This document shows, piece by piece, positions 1 to 7,796 of a stretch of DNA of 42,899 bases. This DNA is from Micromonospora solifontis (lineage in GTDB: Bacteria > Actinomycetota > Actinomycetes > Mycobacteriales > Micromonosporaceae). Position 1 is the first letter of the stretch. Each line of letters starts with the position of its first letter. The stretch lies in assembly GCF_003725545.1 (NCBI RefSeq), contig NZ_RJLN01000047.1, forward strand, positions 1 through 42,899, read 5' to 3'. A program made the translations under genes and the position numbers. The notes under the pieces were generated by a model. It had not been told where the DNA came from. It made no database searches and saw only the letters and a list, made by a program, of their open reading frames with translations.

Positions 1-1002
1 CGCGGCCAGTTCGGGCGGGTCGAGCCAGTAGAGCCAGGGCGGTTCCCGGCCCGGTGCGGGATCGCCGGCCCGCCCGGCCGCGTCGAGTGCCCGGCGGGCG
101 GCCCGGGACCGCCCGGCGAGCGCGGCGGCGAACGCCAGCCGGTGTAGCAGCAGCGCCCGCAGCCCGGGCGAGGCGACGTCCCGGCAGCCCGCGTACCCGG
201 CGCCAGCGAGCGCCAGTGCCCCCGCCGGGTCGCCCACGCCCGCCAGCAGGTGGCTCGCCGAACCGAGCACGTGCCCGGCGAACGCCGGATCGGCGTCGGC
301 CGCCGCCGCGCGCAGCGCCAACCGGTAGGCGTCCAGGGCGGCCGTCACCTCCCCGGCGTCGGCGGCGAGCCAGCCGGCGAGCTGGGCGGACCCGGCCAGC
401 TCCGGCAGCAGCCGGCGGCGGGCGGCCGGCCCGGCGGTCCGGTAGCCCCGGACCGCCCGGTGCAGCCGGCGGGCGCCGTGCCCGGCCAGGTCCGCCCCGC
501 CCAGCAGGTCGTCCCAGCGGCGCAGCTCGGCGAGGTCGTCACCGGCCGGCCCGTCCGGTCCGGCGCCGGTCGGGGCCGGTCCGCGGTCCGGGGCCGCTCC
601 GCCGGGCACCGGCGGGGCGGGTGCGGCGAGTGGGGCGCCGAGCGGCGCGCGGGACGGGTCGGCCGCCCAGCGGTGGGCCAGGGCGAGCAGGGCGGCCCGC
701 GAACGGGCGCCGGCCCGGTCGACCGCCGCCGGCACCGCAGCCAGCCGGCGGCTGTGCGCCGCCGCGTCGGCGAGCAGCGCACCCGGCACCCCGAGGACCA
801 CCGCGAGCCAGCCCAGCCAGAAGTCGCCGGGGAGCCGGCGCTGGTGCTCCCACCGGGAGACCTCGTGCCGGGTCAGCGTCGGCACGCCGGAGGCGGCACA
901 GAGCGCCCCGGCGAGCCGCTGCTGGCTCCAGCCGAGCGCGGACCGCAGCTCGGCCAGGAGCGGCCCGAGCGGGCGCGGCTCGGGCGACGGGAACGGGCTC
1001 AT
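1..1002 (-). CDS. XRE-family helix-turn-helix transcriptional regulator (3' end cut by window)
   Basis: The open frame begins at ATG 1002 and runs off the left edge, giving 334 residues so far. Residues about 15-70 form a Cro/C1-type helix-turn-helix: LAELRSALGWSQQRLAGAL is followed by LTRHEVSRWEHQRRLPG, the recognition-helix region. The rest is Ala/Leu/Arg-rich helical sequence with TPR-like character, interrupted at about residues 120-155 by a Pro/Ala/Gly-rich linker. This architecture is common in actinobacterial XRE regulators, whose ligands are usually unknown. A GGAGG ribosome site lies a few bases before the ATG. The gene is divergent from metF across 214 bp. Antisense frames through this region are shadows. 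The target is not predictable from the sequence. Confidence 0.8.
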   Translation of the reverse strand, partial: MSPFPSPEPRPLGPLLAELRSALGWSQQRLAGALCAASGVPTLTRHEVSRWEHQRRLPGDFWLGWLAVVLGVPGALLADAAAHSRRLAAVPAAVDRAGARSRAALLALAHRWAADPSRAPLGAPLAAPAPPVPGGAAPDRGPAPTGAGPDGPAGDDLAELRRWDDLLGGADLAGHGARRLHRAVRGYRTAGPAARRRLLPELAGSAQLAGWLAADAGEVTAALDAYRLALRAAAADADPAFAGHVLGSASHLLAGVGDPAGALALAGAGYAGCRDVASPGLRALLLHRLAFAAALAGRSRAARRALDAAGRAGDPAPGREPPWLYWLDPPELAA

Positions 1003-1204
1003 CGGTCCTCCGGAGGGCCTCGGCGCGGGTGGCGACGCGGATCCGGCGGCGCGCCGCCGGTCGTGCTGACCCCCGCGCGGGCCCCCGGACACCGGCCGCC
1101 GGCCGGTCCCACCGCGCTGACCCGTTTCTACCTCTGGGGTACGACGCTCCGCCGGGCCGTGCTCGCGGGCTGGGAAGACCCTGGGTACGGCGGGGCCCGG
1201 CGAC

Positions 1205-1216
1205 TACAGTCGGGGC
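1205..1216 (+). promoter_or_regulatory. metF promoter -10 box, leaderless arrangement
   Basis: TACAGT (1205-1210) lies 6 nt before the GTG at 1217, so transcription should begin at or next to the start codon. No Shine-Dalgarno sequence precedes the GTG. The rest of the 1003-1216 gap shows an imperfect GGCCGG-type inverted repeat near 1086-1109 and nothing else recognisable. Confidence 0.6.
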
Positions 1217-2134
1217 GTGGCGCTCGGTCTTCCCTCCGTCCTCCCCAATCCGCAGCCGGCGATCGGGGAGCTGATCCGCGACGGCCAGCCGACGTTCTCC
1301 TTCGAGTTCTTCCCGCCGAAGACCCCGCAGGGGGAGCGGCTGCTCTGGCAGGCCATCCGCGAGTTGGAGTCGTTGCGCCCCTCGTTCGTCTCGATCACCT
1401 ACGGCGCCGGTGGCTCGACCCGGGACACCACGGTCGCGGTGACCGAGCGGATCGCCACCGAGACCACCCTGCTGCCGATGGCGCACCTGACCGCCGTCAA
1501 CCACTCGGTCGCCGAGCTGCGGCACGTCATCGGCCGGCTGGCCTCGGTCGGTGTCCGCAACGTGCTGGCCGTGCGCGGCGACCCGCCGGGCAACCCGGGC
1601 GGCGAGTGGGTCCGGCACCCGGAGGGCGTGCGCTACGCCGAGGAGCTGGTCCGCCTGATCCGCGACGCCGGCGACTTCAGCGTCGGGGTGGCCGCCTTCC
1701 CGTACAAGCACCCGCGCTCCCCGGACGTGACCAGCGACACGGCGCACTTCGTCCGCAAGTGCCGCGCGGGCGCCGAGTTCGCGATCACCCAGATGTTCTT
1801 CGACGCCGACGACTACCTGCGGCTGCGGGACCGGGTGGCGGCCGCCGGCTGTGACACCCCGATCCTGGCCGGGGTGATGCCGGTGACCCAGATCGGCACC
1901 ATCGAGCGGTCCGTGCAGCTCTCCGGCGCGCCGTTCCCGCCGGCGCTGGCCGAACGGTTCGAGCGGGTGGCCGACGACCCGGAGGCGGTCCGGCGGCTCG
2001 GCATCGAGCAGGCCAGCGAAATGTGCGCCAAGCTGCTCGACGAGGGCGTGCCGGGGATCCACTTCATCACCCTCAACCGGTCCACCGCCACCCGCGAGGT
2101 CTGGCAGCAGTTGCGGGCCGGCGCGCGGGTGTGA
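1217..2134 (+). CDS. metF: methylenetetrahydrofolate reductase
   Basis: Reduces 5,10-methylene-THF to 5-methyl-THF, feeding methionine synthesis; cytosolic flavoprotein of the MTHFR TIM-barrel family. The 305 residues are the usual size for bacterial MetF. Diagnostic stretches are FSFEFFPPKT near the N-terminus with the catalytic Glu, VSITYGAGGSTRD, HLTAVNHS, NVLAVRGDPPG, the FPYKHPRS region, AEFAITQMFFD, and GIHFITLNRS at the C-terminus. The start is GTG 1217, which is the first codon of the conserved frame and sits directly behind a -10 box, suggesting a leaderless mRNA. The next gene starts 44 bp downstream with its own -10 element, so the two are probably separate transcription units. Confidence 0.95.
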   Translation: MALGLPSVLPNPQPAIGELIRDGQPTFSFEFFPPKTPQGERLLWQAIRELESLRPSFVSITYGAGGSTRDTTVAVTERIATETTLLPMAHLTAVNHSVAELRHVIGRLASVGVRNVLAVRGDPPGNPGGEWVRHPEGVRYAEELVRLIRDAGDFSVGVAAFPYKHPRSPDVTSDTAHFVRKCRAGAEFAITQMFFDADDYLRLRDRVAAAGCDTPILAGVMPVTQIGTIERSVQLSGAPFPPALAERFERVADDPEAVRRLGIEQASEMCAKLLDEGVPGIHFITLNRSTATREVWQQLRAGARV

Positions 2135-2166
2135 CGACCCGGCCCGCGACACCCGCTCCGCCCTTC

Positions 2167-2178
2167 TACGGTTGATCC
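2167..2178 (+). promoter_or_regulatory. -10 box of CDP-alcohol phosphatidyltransferase gene, leaderless arrangement
   Basis: TACGGT (2167-2172) is separated by 6 nt from GTG 2179, the same geometry as at metF. There is no Shine-Dalgarno sequence. Confidence 0.5.
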
Positions 2179-2868
2179 GTGGTGGGCACACAGCTGAACT
2201 GGGACCAGTACGCGACCGCGTGGGCGCGGCTGCATGGCGGCTTCGACCCGCGGGTGGCGGCCCCGGTGGTCCGTGCGTGGCTGCGCTTCGCCTACCACGT
2301 GGGCTTCGTCCTGGGTCGGCTCCGGATCGGCCCGACCGCGGTGACCGTCGTCGGGGTGCTGCTCTGCTTCTGCGTACCGCCGCTGGTCGGGCGGGCCGGC
2401 GACGGGCCGTTCCTCGGCGCGCTGTTCGTGCTGCTCGCCGCCGTGGCGGACAGCGTCGACGGCGCGGTCGCGGTGGCCACCAACCGCACCACCCGGCTCG
2501 GCTACGTCTACGACTCGGTCGCCGACCGGCTCGGCGAGGTCGCCTGGCTGATCGCCTTCTGGCTGCTGGGCGCGCCGGGCGCGCTGGTGGCCGCGGCCGG
2601 TGGCCTGTCCTGGCTGCACGAGTACGTCCGGGCCCGCGCGGTCTCGGCCGGGATGCGGGAGATCGGCGCGGTCACCGTGGGGGAGCGGCCGACCCGGGTG
2701 TGCGTGGCCCTGGTCGGGCTGCTGGTCGCCGGGCTGACCGGGCTGGTCGACGCCGACCTGATCGCCGGCACGATCACCATGGCGACCACGGTGTGGGTGC
2801 TGCTGGCCGGGTTCGGCCTCGGGCAGCTCCTCACCGCCGTCCGCCGCGCCCTGATGGGCGCCGACTGA
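2179..2868 (+). CDS. CDP-alcohol phosphatidyltransferase family membrane protein
   Basis: Members transfer a phospho-alcohol from a CDP-linked donor, for example in phosphatidylglycerol or phosphatidylinositol-phosphate synthesis, in the cytoplasmic membrane. The 229 residues carry several hydrophobic helices. The signature D-x2-D-G-x2-A-R-x8-G-x3-D-x3-D is visible as DSVDGAVAV...LGYVYDSVADRLGE, with all four acidic residues and both glycines in place. The usual Arg after Ala is Val here, which is unusual. Start GTG 2179 (or GTG 2182, one codon later) follows a -10 box. Substrate cannot be assigned; pgsA-like or a phosphatidylinositol-phosphate synthase-like role are both possible. It converges with the desaturase gene across a repeat/terminator region. 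Confidence 0.85.
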   Translation: MVGTQLNWDQYATAWARLHGGFDPRVAAPVVRAWLRFAYHVGFVLGRLRIGPTAVTVVGVLLCFCVPPLVGRAGDGPFLGALFVLLAAVADSVDGAVAVATNRTTRLGYVYDSVADRLGEVAWLIAFWLLGAPGALVAAAGGLSWLHEYVRARAVSAGMREIGAVTVGERPTRVCVALVGLLVAGLTGLVDADLIAGTITMATTVWVLLAGFGLGQLLTAVRRALMGAD

Positions 2869-2889
2869 CCGGGCGGGCCGGCCGGCCCG

Positions 2890-2951
2890 CCGCAGGCGTT
2901 AACAAGGGGCCCCTGCTCTACCGCAAGCGTTAACGAGGGGCCCCGCCTTTC
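2890..2951. repeat. two tandem copies of a 31-bp unit containing GCGTTAACRAGGGGCCCC
   Basis: GCGTTAACAAGGGGCCCC (2896-2913) and GCGTTAACGAGGGGCCCC (2927-2944) are repeated with a period of exactly 31 bp. The similarity extends upstream (CCGCAG versus CCGCAA). Each unit contains GTTAAC and the self-complementary GGGGCCCC. I recall GTTAACAAGGGGCCCC-like sequences as common intergenic repeats in Micromonospora genomes; that is from memory. Confidence 0.75.
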
Positions 2952-2964
2952 ACCAGGCGGGGCC
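2939..2964. terminator. 10-bp perfect hairpin between convergent genes, overlapping the desaturase stop codon
   Basis: GGCCCCGCCT (2939-2948) pairs with AGGCGGGGCC (2955-2964) around a 6-nt loop. It lies between the stop of the CDP-alcohol gene and the stop of the minus-strand desaturase, which it overlaps. The stem can form in either transcript. It lacks a strong U-tract, as is common for actinobacterial terminators. Confidence 0.6.
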
Positions 2965-4437
2965 GATCTCGTCGGCGACGATCTGCGCCGAGAGGGTGAC
3001 CATGGGAAGGCCGCCGCCGGGGTGGGTGGAGCCGCCGACCAGCCACAACCCGGCTGCCGGGCCCCGGTTGGCCGGGCGGAGCAGGCCGCCCGCCGTGCCG
3101 TAGATGGCCCCGCCGGGCGCGCCGGTGGCGGCGCCCAGGTCGGCCGGGGTGCGGATCTCCCGGAACACCAGCCGGTCCCGGACGTCGACGCCCCGCTCGG
3201 CGAGCACGTCCAGGATCCGGTCGGCGTACGCCTCGGCGAGCCCCGGCCGGCGCCAGTCGACCGCGCCCGGGGCGGTGCCGTGCCGGGCGGCGTTGACCAG
3301 CACGAACCACGCCTCGTGCCCGTCCGGGCGGACCGTCGGGTCGTTAGCAACGGTGACGAAGACGGTCGGGTCGAGGGCCGGGCGGGCCCGTACGCCCCGG
3401 CCCGGGTCGCCGAAGACCGCGTCGAACTCGGCGTCGTAGTCGCGAGGGAAGAACACGGTGTGATGGGCCAGCCCGGAGTCCCCGCGTACGCCGAGCAGCA
3501 GCACGAAGCCGGCCAGGCTGCGGTCGGTGAGCCCGGCCAGCCGGCGGGGGCTGGGCAGCAGGTCCCGGTAGAGGGTGAGCGCGTCCACGTTGGCCACCAC
3601 CACGTCGGCCGGGACCGGCGCGGCCACCCCGGCGAGGCGTACCCCGTGCACCCGGCCGCCGGCGGCGTCGATCCGGCTGACCGTGGTGCCGGTCTGCACC
3701 ACCACGCCCAGGTCCAGGCAGCGGGAGAGCAGCGCGTCGGCGAGGCTGCCCAGCCCGCCGCGCAGGTACCAGCCGCCGAACGCCAGCTCCGCGTAGGGGA
3801 CGGCGACCAGCGCGGCCGGGGCGCGGCGCGGATCGGCGCCGGTGTACGTGGCGTACCGGTCGAGCAGCATCCGCAGCCGCGGGTCGGACAGATGGCGGCG
3901 GCCGAGGCCGCGCAGGGTGCGGCCGGGGCCGATGGCGGCGAGGTCGCCGAGCCGCCAGGCCAGCGCGGCCAGGTCGCGCGGGGAGTCGATGGCCCGGCCG
4001 AGGATGTCCCGGTGCGAGGCCGTCCACACCCGGGTGGCCCGCCGCCAGAGCCGCTGCCAGTCCGCGGCGGCCCGATCGCCGAGGGCGGCGCCGATCCGGG
4101 CGGTGAACTCGGCCGGGTCGGCGCAGGAGTCCAGGGTGGGACCGCCGCCGGGGAAGACGTGCCGGACGATCGGGTCCAGCGGCACCAGGTCCAGGTATTC
4201 GTCGAGCTTCGCCCCGGTCGCCTCGAACAGGTCGTGGAAGACCTGCGGCAGGGTGACCAGGCTGGGACCGGTGTCGAACCGGTACGTCCCCGCCGGGGTG
4301 TCGTGGGCGTACCGGCCGAGCTTGCCGCCGACCGTGTCGGCCTGCTCGAACACGGTGACCTCGTGCCCGTTGACCGCCAGCCGGGCGGCGGTGGCCAGCC
4401 CGCCCACGCCGGCGCCGATGATCACGATCCGCGCCAT
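2950..4437 (-). CDS. phytoene desaturase-family carotenoid oxidoreductase (CrtI/CrtD type)
   Basis: FAD-dependent carotenoid desaturase of 495 residues, the normal size for CrtI/CrtD. The N-terminus is a Rossmann FAD site (IVIIGAGVGGLATAARL, acidic VFE at the end of strand 2), followed by GGKLGRY and FDTGPSLV. The C-terminus has the bacterial signature GLWLVGGSTHPGGGLPMV. ATG 4437 follows AGGAGG placed just after the stop of the upstream gene. It is the last gene of the coupled carotenoid operon. Because CruF-like, GT2 and CrtA-like enzymes precede it and no phytoene synthase is nearby, I infer a 3',4'-desaturase (CrtD) role on a 1'-hydroxy carotenoid. A CrtI role on phytoene cannot be excluded from sequence alone. 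Confidence 0.85.
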   Translation of the reverse strand: MARIVIIGAGVGGLATAARLAVNGHEVTVFEQADTVGGKLGRYAHDTPAGTYRFDTGPSLVTLPQVFHDLFEATGAKLDEYLDLVPLDPIVRHVFPGGGPTLDSCADPAEFTARIGAALGDRAAADWQRLWRRATRVWTASHRDILGRAIDSPRDLAALAWRLGDLAAIGPGRTLRGLGRRHLSDPRLRMLLDRYATYTGADPRRAPAALVAVPYAELAFGGWYLRGGLGSLADALLSRCLDLGVVVQTGTTVSRIDAAGGRVHGVRLAGVAAPVPADVVVANVDALTLYRDLLPSPRRLAGLTDRSLAGFVLLLGVRGDSGLAHHTVFFPRDYDAEFDAVFGDPGRGVRARPALDPTVFVTVANDPTVRPDGHEAWFVLVNAARHGTAPGAVDWRRPGLAEAYADRILDVLAERGVDVRDRLVFREIRTPADLGAATGAPGGAIYGTAGGLLRPANRGPAAGLWLVGGSTHPGGGLPMVTLSAQIVADEIGPAW

Positions 4438-4449
4438 GACGTGCCCCTC

Positions 4450-5577
4450 CTAGCTGACCGCGCGACCCCGCCAGGTGAGCCGGCGTCGCTTCCGCAGATG
4501 GTACGACCGCAGGGTCAACCAACCGAGGACCGTGATGGATACGGGGTGTGCCAGCGCGTCGGGCCAGGCGCGTCCACCGGTCGCCCGCGCGGTGACCACC
4601 CGGCCGGCGGCGCCCAGCAGCCAGGCGACGAACGCCGCGCCGGCAACCGCCGGCGTGCCGGCCGCCAGCGCACCCACCGCGACCAGCGGGGGAGCCGTGT
4701 AGAGCAGGAGCAGCAGGGTCACCACCACGGCGGCGGCCACCGGGTGGCCGAACGAGGCCCAGAGCGACTTGGCGTAGCCGTCGCGCAGCTGCGGCCAGTT
4801 CTCGTACATCCGGCAGCTGGCCAGCCGGGAGCCGTCGGCCAGGGCGATCCGACCGCCGGACCGCTTGACCGCCCGGGCCAGCTCGATGTCCTCCAGGACC
4901 TTGTCGGCCACCGCCGCGTGCCCGCCGGCCCGCAGGTAGCCGGCCCGGTCCACGACCAGGAACTGGCCGCCCGCCGCCGCGAGGGACGGCCGCGGTGAGC
5001 GTTCCATCGCGCGCAGCGGCAGGAAGGTCAGCCACAGCCACTGCAGCAGCGGCTGCACCAGCCGGTCGGCCGCCGTCCGCACCACGATCCGGGGGTACGG
5101 CGACAGCAGCGCCGCGCTCGCCGCGCGCAGCTCGGTCACCGCCGCCGCGACGGCGTACGGGGTGAGCACCACGTCGGCGTCGACGAAGGCGAGCACGGTC
5201 GGCGCCGGGTCGGTCCGGTTGGCCAGCTGCCAGCAGGCGTGCGGCTTGCCCAGCCAGCCGGGCGGCGGGGCGACGCCGGTGAGCAGGGTGAGCCGCGGGT
5301 CGTCGCCGGCCACCGCGCGGACCACGTCGGCGGTGCCGTCGGTCGAGCCGTCGTCGAGCACCACGATCCGCAGGTCGGGTACGCCCCGCTGGGCGAGCAG
5401 CGCGCGCAGGCAGGGCGCCACCCGGGCGGCCTCGTCGCGTAGCGGCAGCAGCACCGCCACCGCCTCGGTCACCTCGGTCGGGCCGGCGCCGGGGCGGCGC
5501 AGCCAGCGGGTGGCGTTCACGACGGTGTGCGCGGTGAGCGCGGCGACCGCCACCACCAGGGCGAGCACGGCGGTCAT
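4450..5577 (-). CDS. family 2 glycosyltransferase, probable carotenoid glycosyltransferase
   Basis: Membrane-associated GT-A enzyme of 375 residues. An N-terminal hydrophobic helix (about 1-20) is followed by the GT2 fold: VAVLLPLRDE, VVLDDGSTDGT for nucleotide binding, FVDADVV as the metal-binding DxD region, and KVLEDIELARAVKRSGG with the acceptor-side ED. Two or more hydrophobic segments lie near the C-terminus. ATG 5577 has a GGAGG site at good spacing. By context with the CruF-like and CrtA-like genes it resembles CruG-type enzymes that glycosylate the hydroxylated psi end of carotenoids. The sugar donor and the hydroxyl used are inferred, not visible. Confidence 0.8.
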   Translation of the reverse strand: MTAVLALVVAVAALTAHTVVNATRWLRRPGAGPTEVTEAVAVLLPLRDEAARVAPCLRALLAQRGVPDLRIVVLDDGSTDGTADVVRAVAGDDPRLTLLTGVAPPPGWLGKPHACWQLANRTDPAPTVLAFVDADVVLTPYAVAAAVTELRAASAALLSPYPRIVVRTAADRLVQPLLQWLWLTFLPLRAMERSPRPSLAAAGGQFLVVDRAGYLRAGGHAAVADKVLEDIELARAVKRSGGRIALADGSRLASCRMYENWPQLRDGYAKSLWASFGHPVAAAVVVTLLLLLYTAPPLVAVGALAAGTPAVAGAAFVAWLLGAAGRVVTARATGGRAWPDALAHPVSITVLGWLTLRSYHLRKRRRLTWRGRAVS

Positions 5578-5639
5578 GCCGGCGCCTCCGGGCCACCGGC
5601 GAGTCCGTGCGGCGGCACCGCGCCGGGCCGCCCGCTCAT
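5574..5639 (-). CDS. possible 21-codon ORF linking the hydratase and glycosyltransferase genes
   Basis: ATG 5639 overlaps the stop of the CruF-like gene (ATGA) and the TGA at 5574-5576 overlaps the ATG of the glycosyltransferase (ATGA). The peptide would be rich in Gly, Pro and Ala, with no recognisable domain. It could pass ribosomes along the message, or be chance in G+C-rich DNA: the glycosyltransferase has its own GGAGG site inside this stretch. Confidence 0.2.
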   Translation of the reverse strand: MSGRPGAVPPHGLAGGPEAPA

Positions 5640-6478
5640 GCCGGCGCGTCGACGCCGGTGCGGGTCGCCGGCTCCGCCGTCCGGGGCGGGGCGCCGACGC
5701 GTCGGGCGCGCAGCAGCGCCACGGCCAGCGGCACGGCGGCCACCGCCATGCCGGCCGCGCCCCAGAGCGCCGAGGCGGGCAGCCGGAGGAAGACCGCGTG
5801 CGCCAGCACGCTGGAGGCGTACGTCCACAGGTAGAGCGCGAGCATCGGCGCGTCCCGCCCGTCGCCGCGGTCCACGGCCGGCCCGGCGAGCGGGCGCAGC
5901 GCGGCCATCAGCAGCACCGCGAAGAGCAGCCAGCCGAGGTAGTTGCTGGCCGGGACGCCGGGCAGGCCGGGCAGCGCCGGGGTGGCGTCCCGCCAGACCC
6001 AGTAGCCCTCGGCCACCATCTGCGGGTCGAGGAAGAGGTCCCACGCGGCCAGCCCGAGCGCCGCGAGACCGATCCGGCCGAGGCGGCGCGCCCAGCCCGG
6101 CGCCGGCCGGTCGCGGGTGATCCGGACCGCGGTGAGCCAGGCCGGCCAGGCCATCCAGGTCCAGGCCAGGGGGATGATCAGCGGCACGCCGGCCAGCTTC
6201 GGGCCCAGCTCGCCGGAGTAGTCGTAGCTGCCGAACGGGACGCCGGTGGCCACCCCGAGCGCCTCGACCGCGAAGCCGCCGCCGGTGGCCACCGCGACCA
6301 GCGCGAGCGCGGCACGCGGACCCCGGCTGAGCAGGGCGTGCCCCACGGCGAGCAGGTAGCCGAGCCCGACCGTGGCCAGGGTCAGCCCGGCCCGGGTGGC
6401 GCCGGTGGTGAGCGGGTAGCCGATCTGGGCGAGGACCAGGACGGCCAGCAGCACCCAGGGCAGCCGGCGCCGGATCAC
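5636..6478 (-). CDS. cruF: carotenoid biosynthesis membrane protein, CruF-like 1',2'-hydratase (DUF422)
   Basis: Polytopic membrane protein of 280 residues with about seven hydrophobic segments. Family marks are GVPFGSYDYSGELGPKLAGVPLIIPLAWTWM (positions about 80-110), the AAWDLFLDPQMVAEGYWVWR segment, and SNYLGWLL. CruF adds water across the 1',2' double bond of an acyclic carotenoid end, giving the 1'-hydroxyl. GTG 6478 overlaps the stop of the GNAT gene (GTGA), so translation is likely coupled. The reading frame extends much further upstream without a stop, but that part lies inside the GNAT gene and is a shadow. Family assignment is good; exact substrate is inferred from neighbours. Confidence 0.8.
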   Translation of the reverse strand: MIRRRLPWVLLAVLVLAQIGYPLTTGATRAGLTLATVGLGYLLAVGHALLSRGPRAALALVAVATGGGFAVEALGVATGVPFGSYDYSGELGPKLAGVPLIIPLAWTWMAWPAWLTAVRITRDRPAPGWARRLGRIGLAALGLAAWDLFLDPQMVAEGYWVWRDATPALPGLPGVPASNYLGWLLFAVLLMAALRPLAGPAVDRGDGRDAPMLALYLWTYASSVLAHAVFLRLPASALWGAAGMAVAAVPLAVALLRARRVGAPPRTAEPATRTGVDAPA

Positions 6479-7041
6479 GGGGCGGCCGGGCCGGGGGTCG
6501 GCGGGGGCAGCGGCAGGTCCCGACCGAGCACGCCGAACGGCCGTTCGTCGCCGGGGAAGTGGAAGTGGCGCAGGACGTCGACGAAGCCGAACCGGCGGTA
6601 CAGCCGCCAGGCGCGGGACTTCTGCTCCTCGGCCTCGGGGGTGGAGAGCAGGGTGGTGCTGCCTTCCGCCATGGTGAGCAGGGCGCGCAGCTGGCCGGCG
6701 CCGAGGCCGTGCCCCTGCGCGGGCGGCCGGACGTGCAGCTCCACCACCTCGAAGCAGTGGGTCAGCCAGCGCCGCCGGGCCTCGGCGTCGAGGGCCCGGT
6801 GCACCTGGTCGTGCCACCACTGGCCGGCGGCGCCGAGGTAGCCGTACCCGAAGCCGACCAGGTGTCCCTCGCTGGTGAGGCTGGCGACGGCGCGGAAGCC
6901 GGGCCGGCGGACATGGGTGGCGATGTAGCCGCGCCGCGCCTCCAGCAGGTCGGTGCGGTAGCCCATCGCCTCGCCGTAGACGGCCACCACGTCGTCCAGC
7001 CGCCGGACCAGATCGTCCGGGGTCCAGCGCACCAACCTCAT
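6475..7041 (-). CDS. GNAT-family N-acetyltransferase
   Basis: Acyl-CoA-dependent acetyltransferase fold, 188 residues. The acetyl-CoA loop is seen as VVELHVRPPAQGHGLGAGQLRALL (residues about 98-122; R/Q-x-x-G-x-G/A type), and WRLYRRFGFVDVLRHFHFPGD is the typical C-terminal strand-helix pair. ATG 7041 overlaps the stop of the CrtA-like gene (ATGA), and its own stop overlaps the next start (GTGA). Its place inside a carotenoid tailoring operon could mean acylation of a pathway product, but GNAT enzymes mostly use amines, so its role here is unknown. Confidence 0.8.
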   Translation of the reverse strand: MRLVRWTPDDLVRRLDDVVAVYGEAMGYRTDLLEARRGYIATHVRRPGFRAVASLTSEGHLVGFGYGYLGAAGQWWHDQVHRALDAEARRRWLTHCFEVVELHVRPPAQGHGLGAGQLRALLTMAEGSTTLLSTPEAEEQKSRAWRLYRRFGFVDVLRHFHFPGDERPFGVLGRDLPLPPPTPGPAAP

Positions 7042-7796
7042 CCGTGTCCTCTCGCCGTGTCCGGGTCACCCTCGACCGCCCAGCCCAGCACCGTCGGGTC
7101 GCCGACCACGTCCCGCACCGCGAACCGGGCGAACAGCTCCTCCGCGTACCACCCCTCGGTCGGGGTCCGCGTGATCGCGGCGCGGTGCTCCGGGTGACGG
7201 TACGCGAACGCGACCAGGTCCGCCGGGTCCCGCCACACACTCACCGTGCCCTGCCAGCCCAGCGGGGCCTCGCCGACGCCGAACCGGGCGAGCAGCCCGG
7301 GGGCGGTGTGCAGGGCGGCGGCGACCGGCGGGACGGCCCGCCAGAAGGTGGCCGCCCGGCGGGTCCGCAGCCGGGCCCGGGTCAGCGCCAGCACCGGCCC
7401 GTCGACCCGGCCGCCGGACGGCTCGCCGAACGGCCGCCGCCCGGACCACTCGCCCCGGCTGGTCAGCGGGCGCAGCTCCACCCGGGCGGTGGCGCGCGCG
7501 ATCCGGGCCCAGGAGCGCCCGACCGGCGAGGCGTCGAAGCCGGCCGCGGCGGCGGGGGAGTCCCAGACCACCAGGGCGGCCCAGCGGGTCGGGTCGGCGT
7601 CGCCCGGGCCGAAGCCGGTGCCGGTCCCGGTGCCGAGCAGCTTGGCGAACCGGACGCCGGGCAGGCGGCGCAGCCGCCACGGGTGGGCCGCCATCCGTCG
7701 CAGCGCCCCGGGCACCGCCGTCCGGCGGATCCGCCACACGTGCAGCGTCACCAGGTCAGGAACCTCGCTGCTGGGCCTGACGGGTCGCTCGCTCAC
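7038..7796 (-). CDS. crtA: spheroidene monooxygenase-like protein (CrtA family)
   Basis: 252 residues. Matches the CrtA pattern: LVTLHVWRI start, PGVRFAKLLGTGTGTGF, ALVVWDSPAAAAGF, LTSRGEWSGRRPF, VLALTRARLRTRRAATFWR, and a C-terminal GWQGTVSVWRDPADLVAFAY...EGWYAEELFARFAV. CrtA enzymes oxidise C-2 of acyclic carotenoid ends to hydroxyl or keto. GTG 7796 overlaps the stop of the YbaK gene (GTGA). The upstream extension of the frame lies antisense or out of frame in the YbaK gene and is not coding. With the CruF-like, desaturase and glycosyltransferase genes it would supply the 2'-hydroxyl of a sioxanthin-like end group; that pathway role is inference. Confidence 0.8.
   Translation of the reverse strand: MSERPVRPSSEVPDLVTLHVWRIRRTAVPGALRRMAAHPWRLRRLPGVRFAKLLGTGTGTGFGPGDADPTRWAALVVWDSPAAAAGFDASPVGRSWARIARATARVELRPLTSRGEWSGRRPFGEPSGGRVDGPVLALTRARLRTRRAATFWRAVPPVAAALHTAPGLLARFGVGEAPLGWQGTVSVWRDPADLVAFAYRHPEHRAAITRTPTEGWYAEELFARFAVRDVVGDPTVLGWAVEGDPDTARGHG

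Noticed and set aside
539..2191. Long antisense open frames (for example 539-2191, 3022-4998, 19075-22419, 22543-25491, 27526-30324, 32633-35425)
   Set aside because: They lie opposite clearly recognised genes and have Arg/Gly/Pro/Ala-rich composition without motifs, as expected for shadow frames in very G+C-rich DNA.
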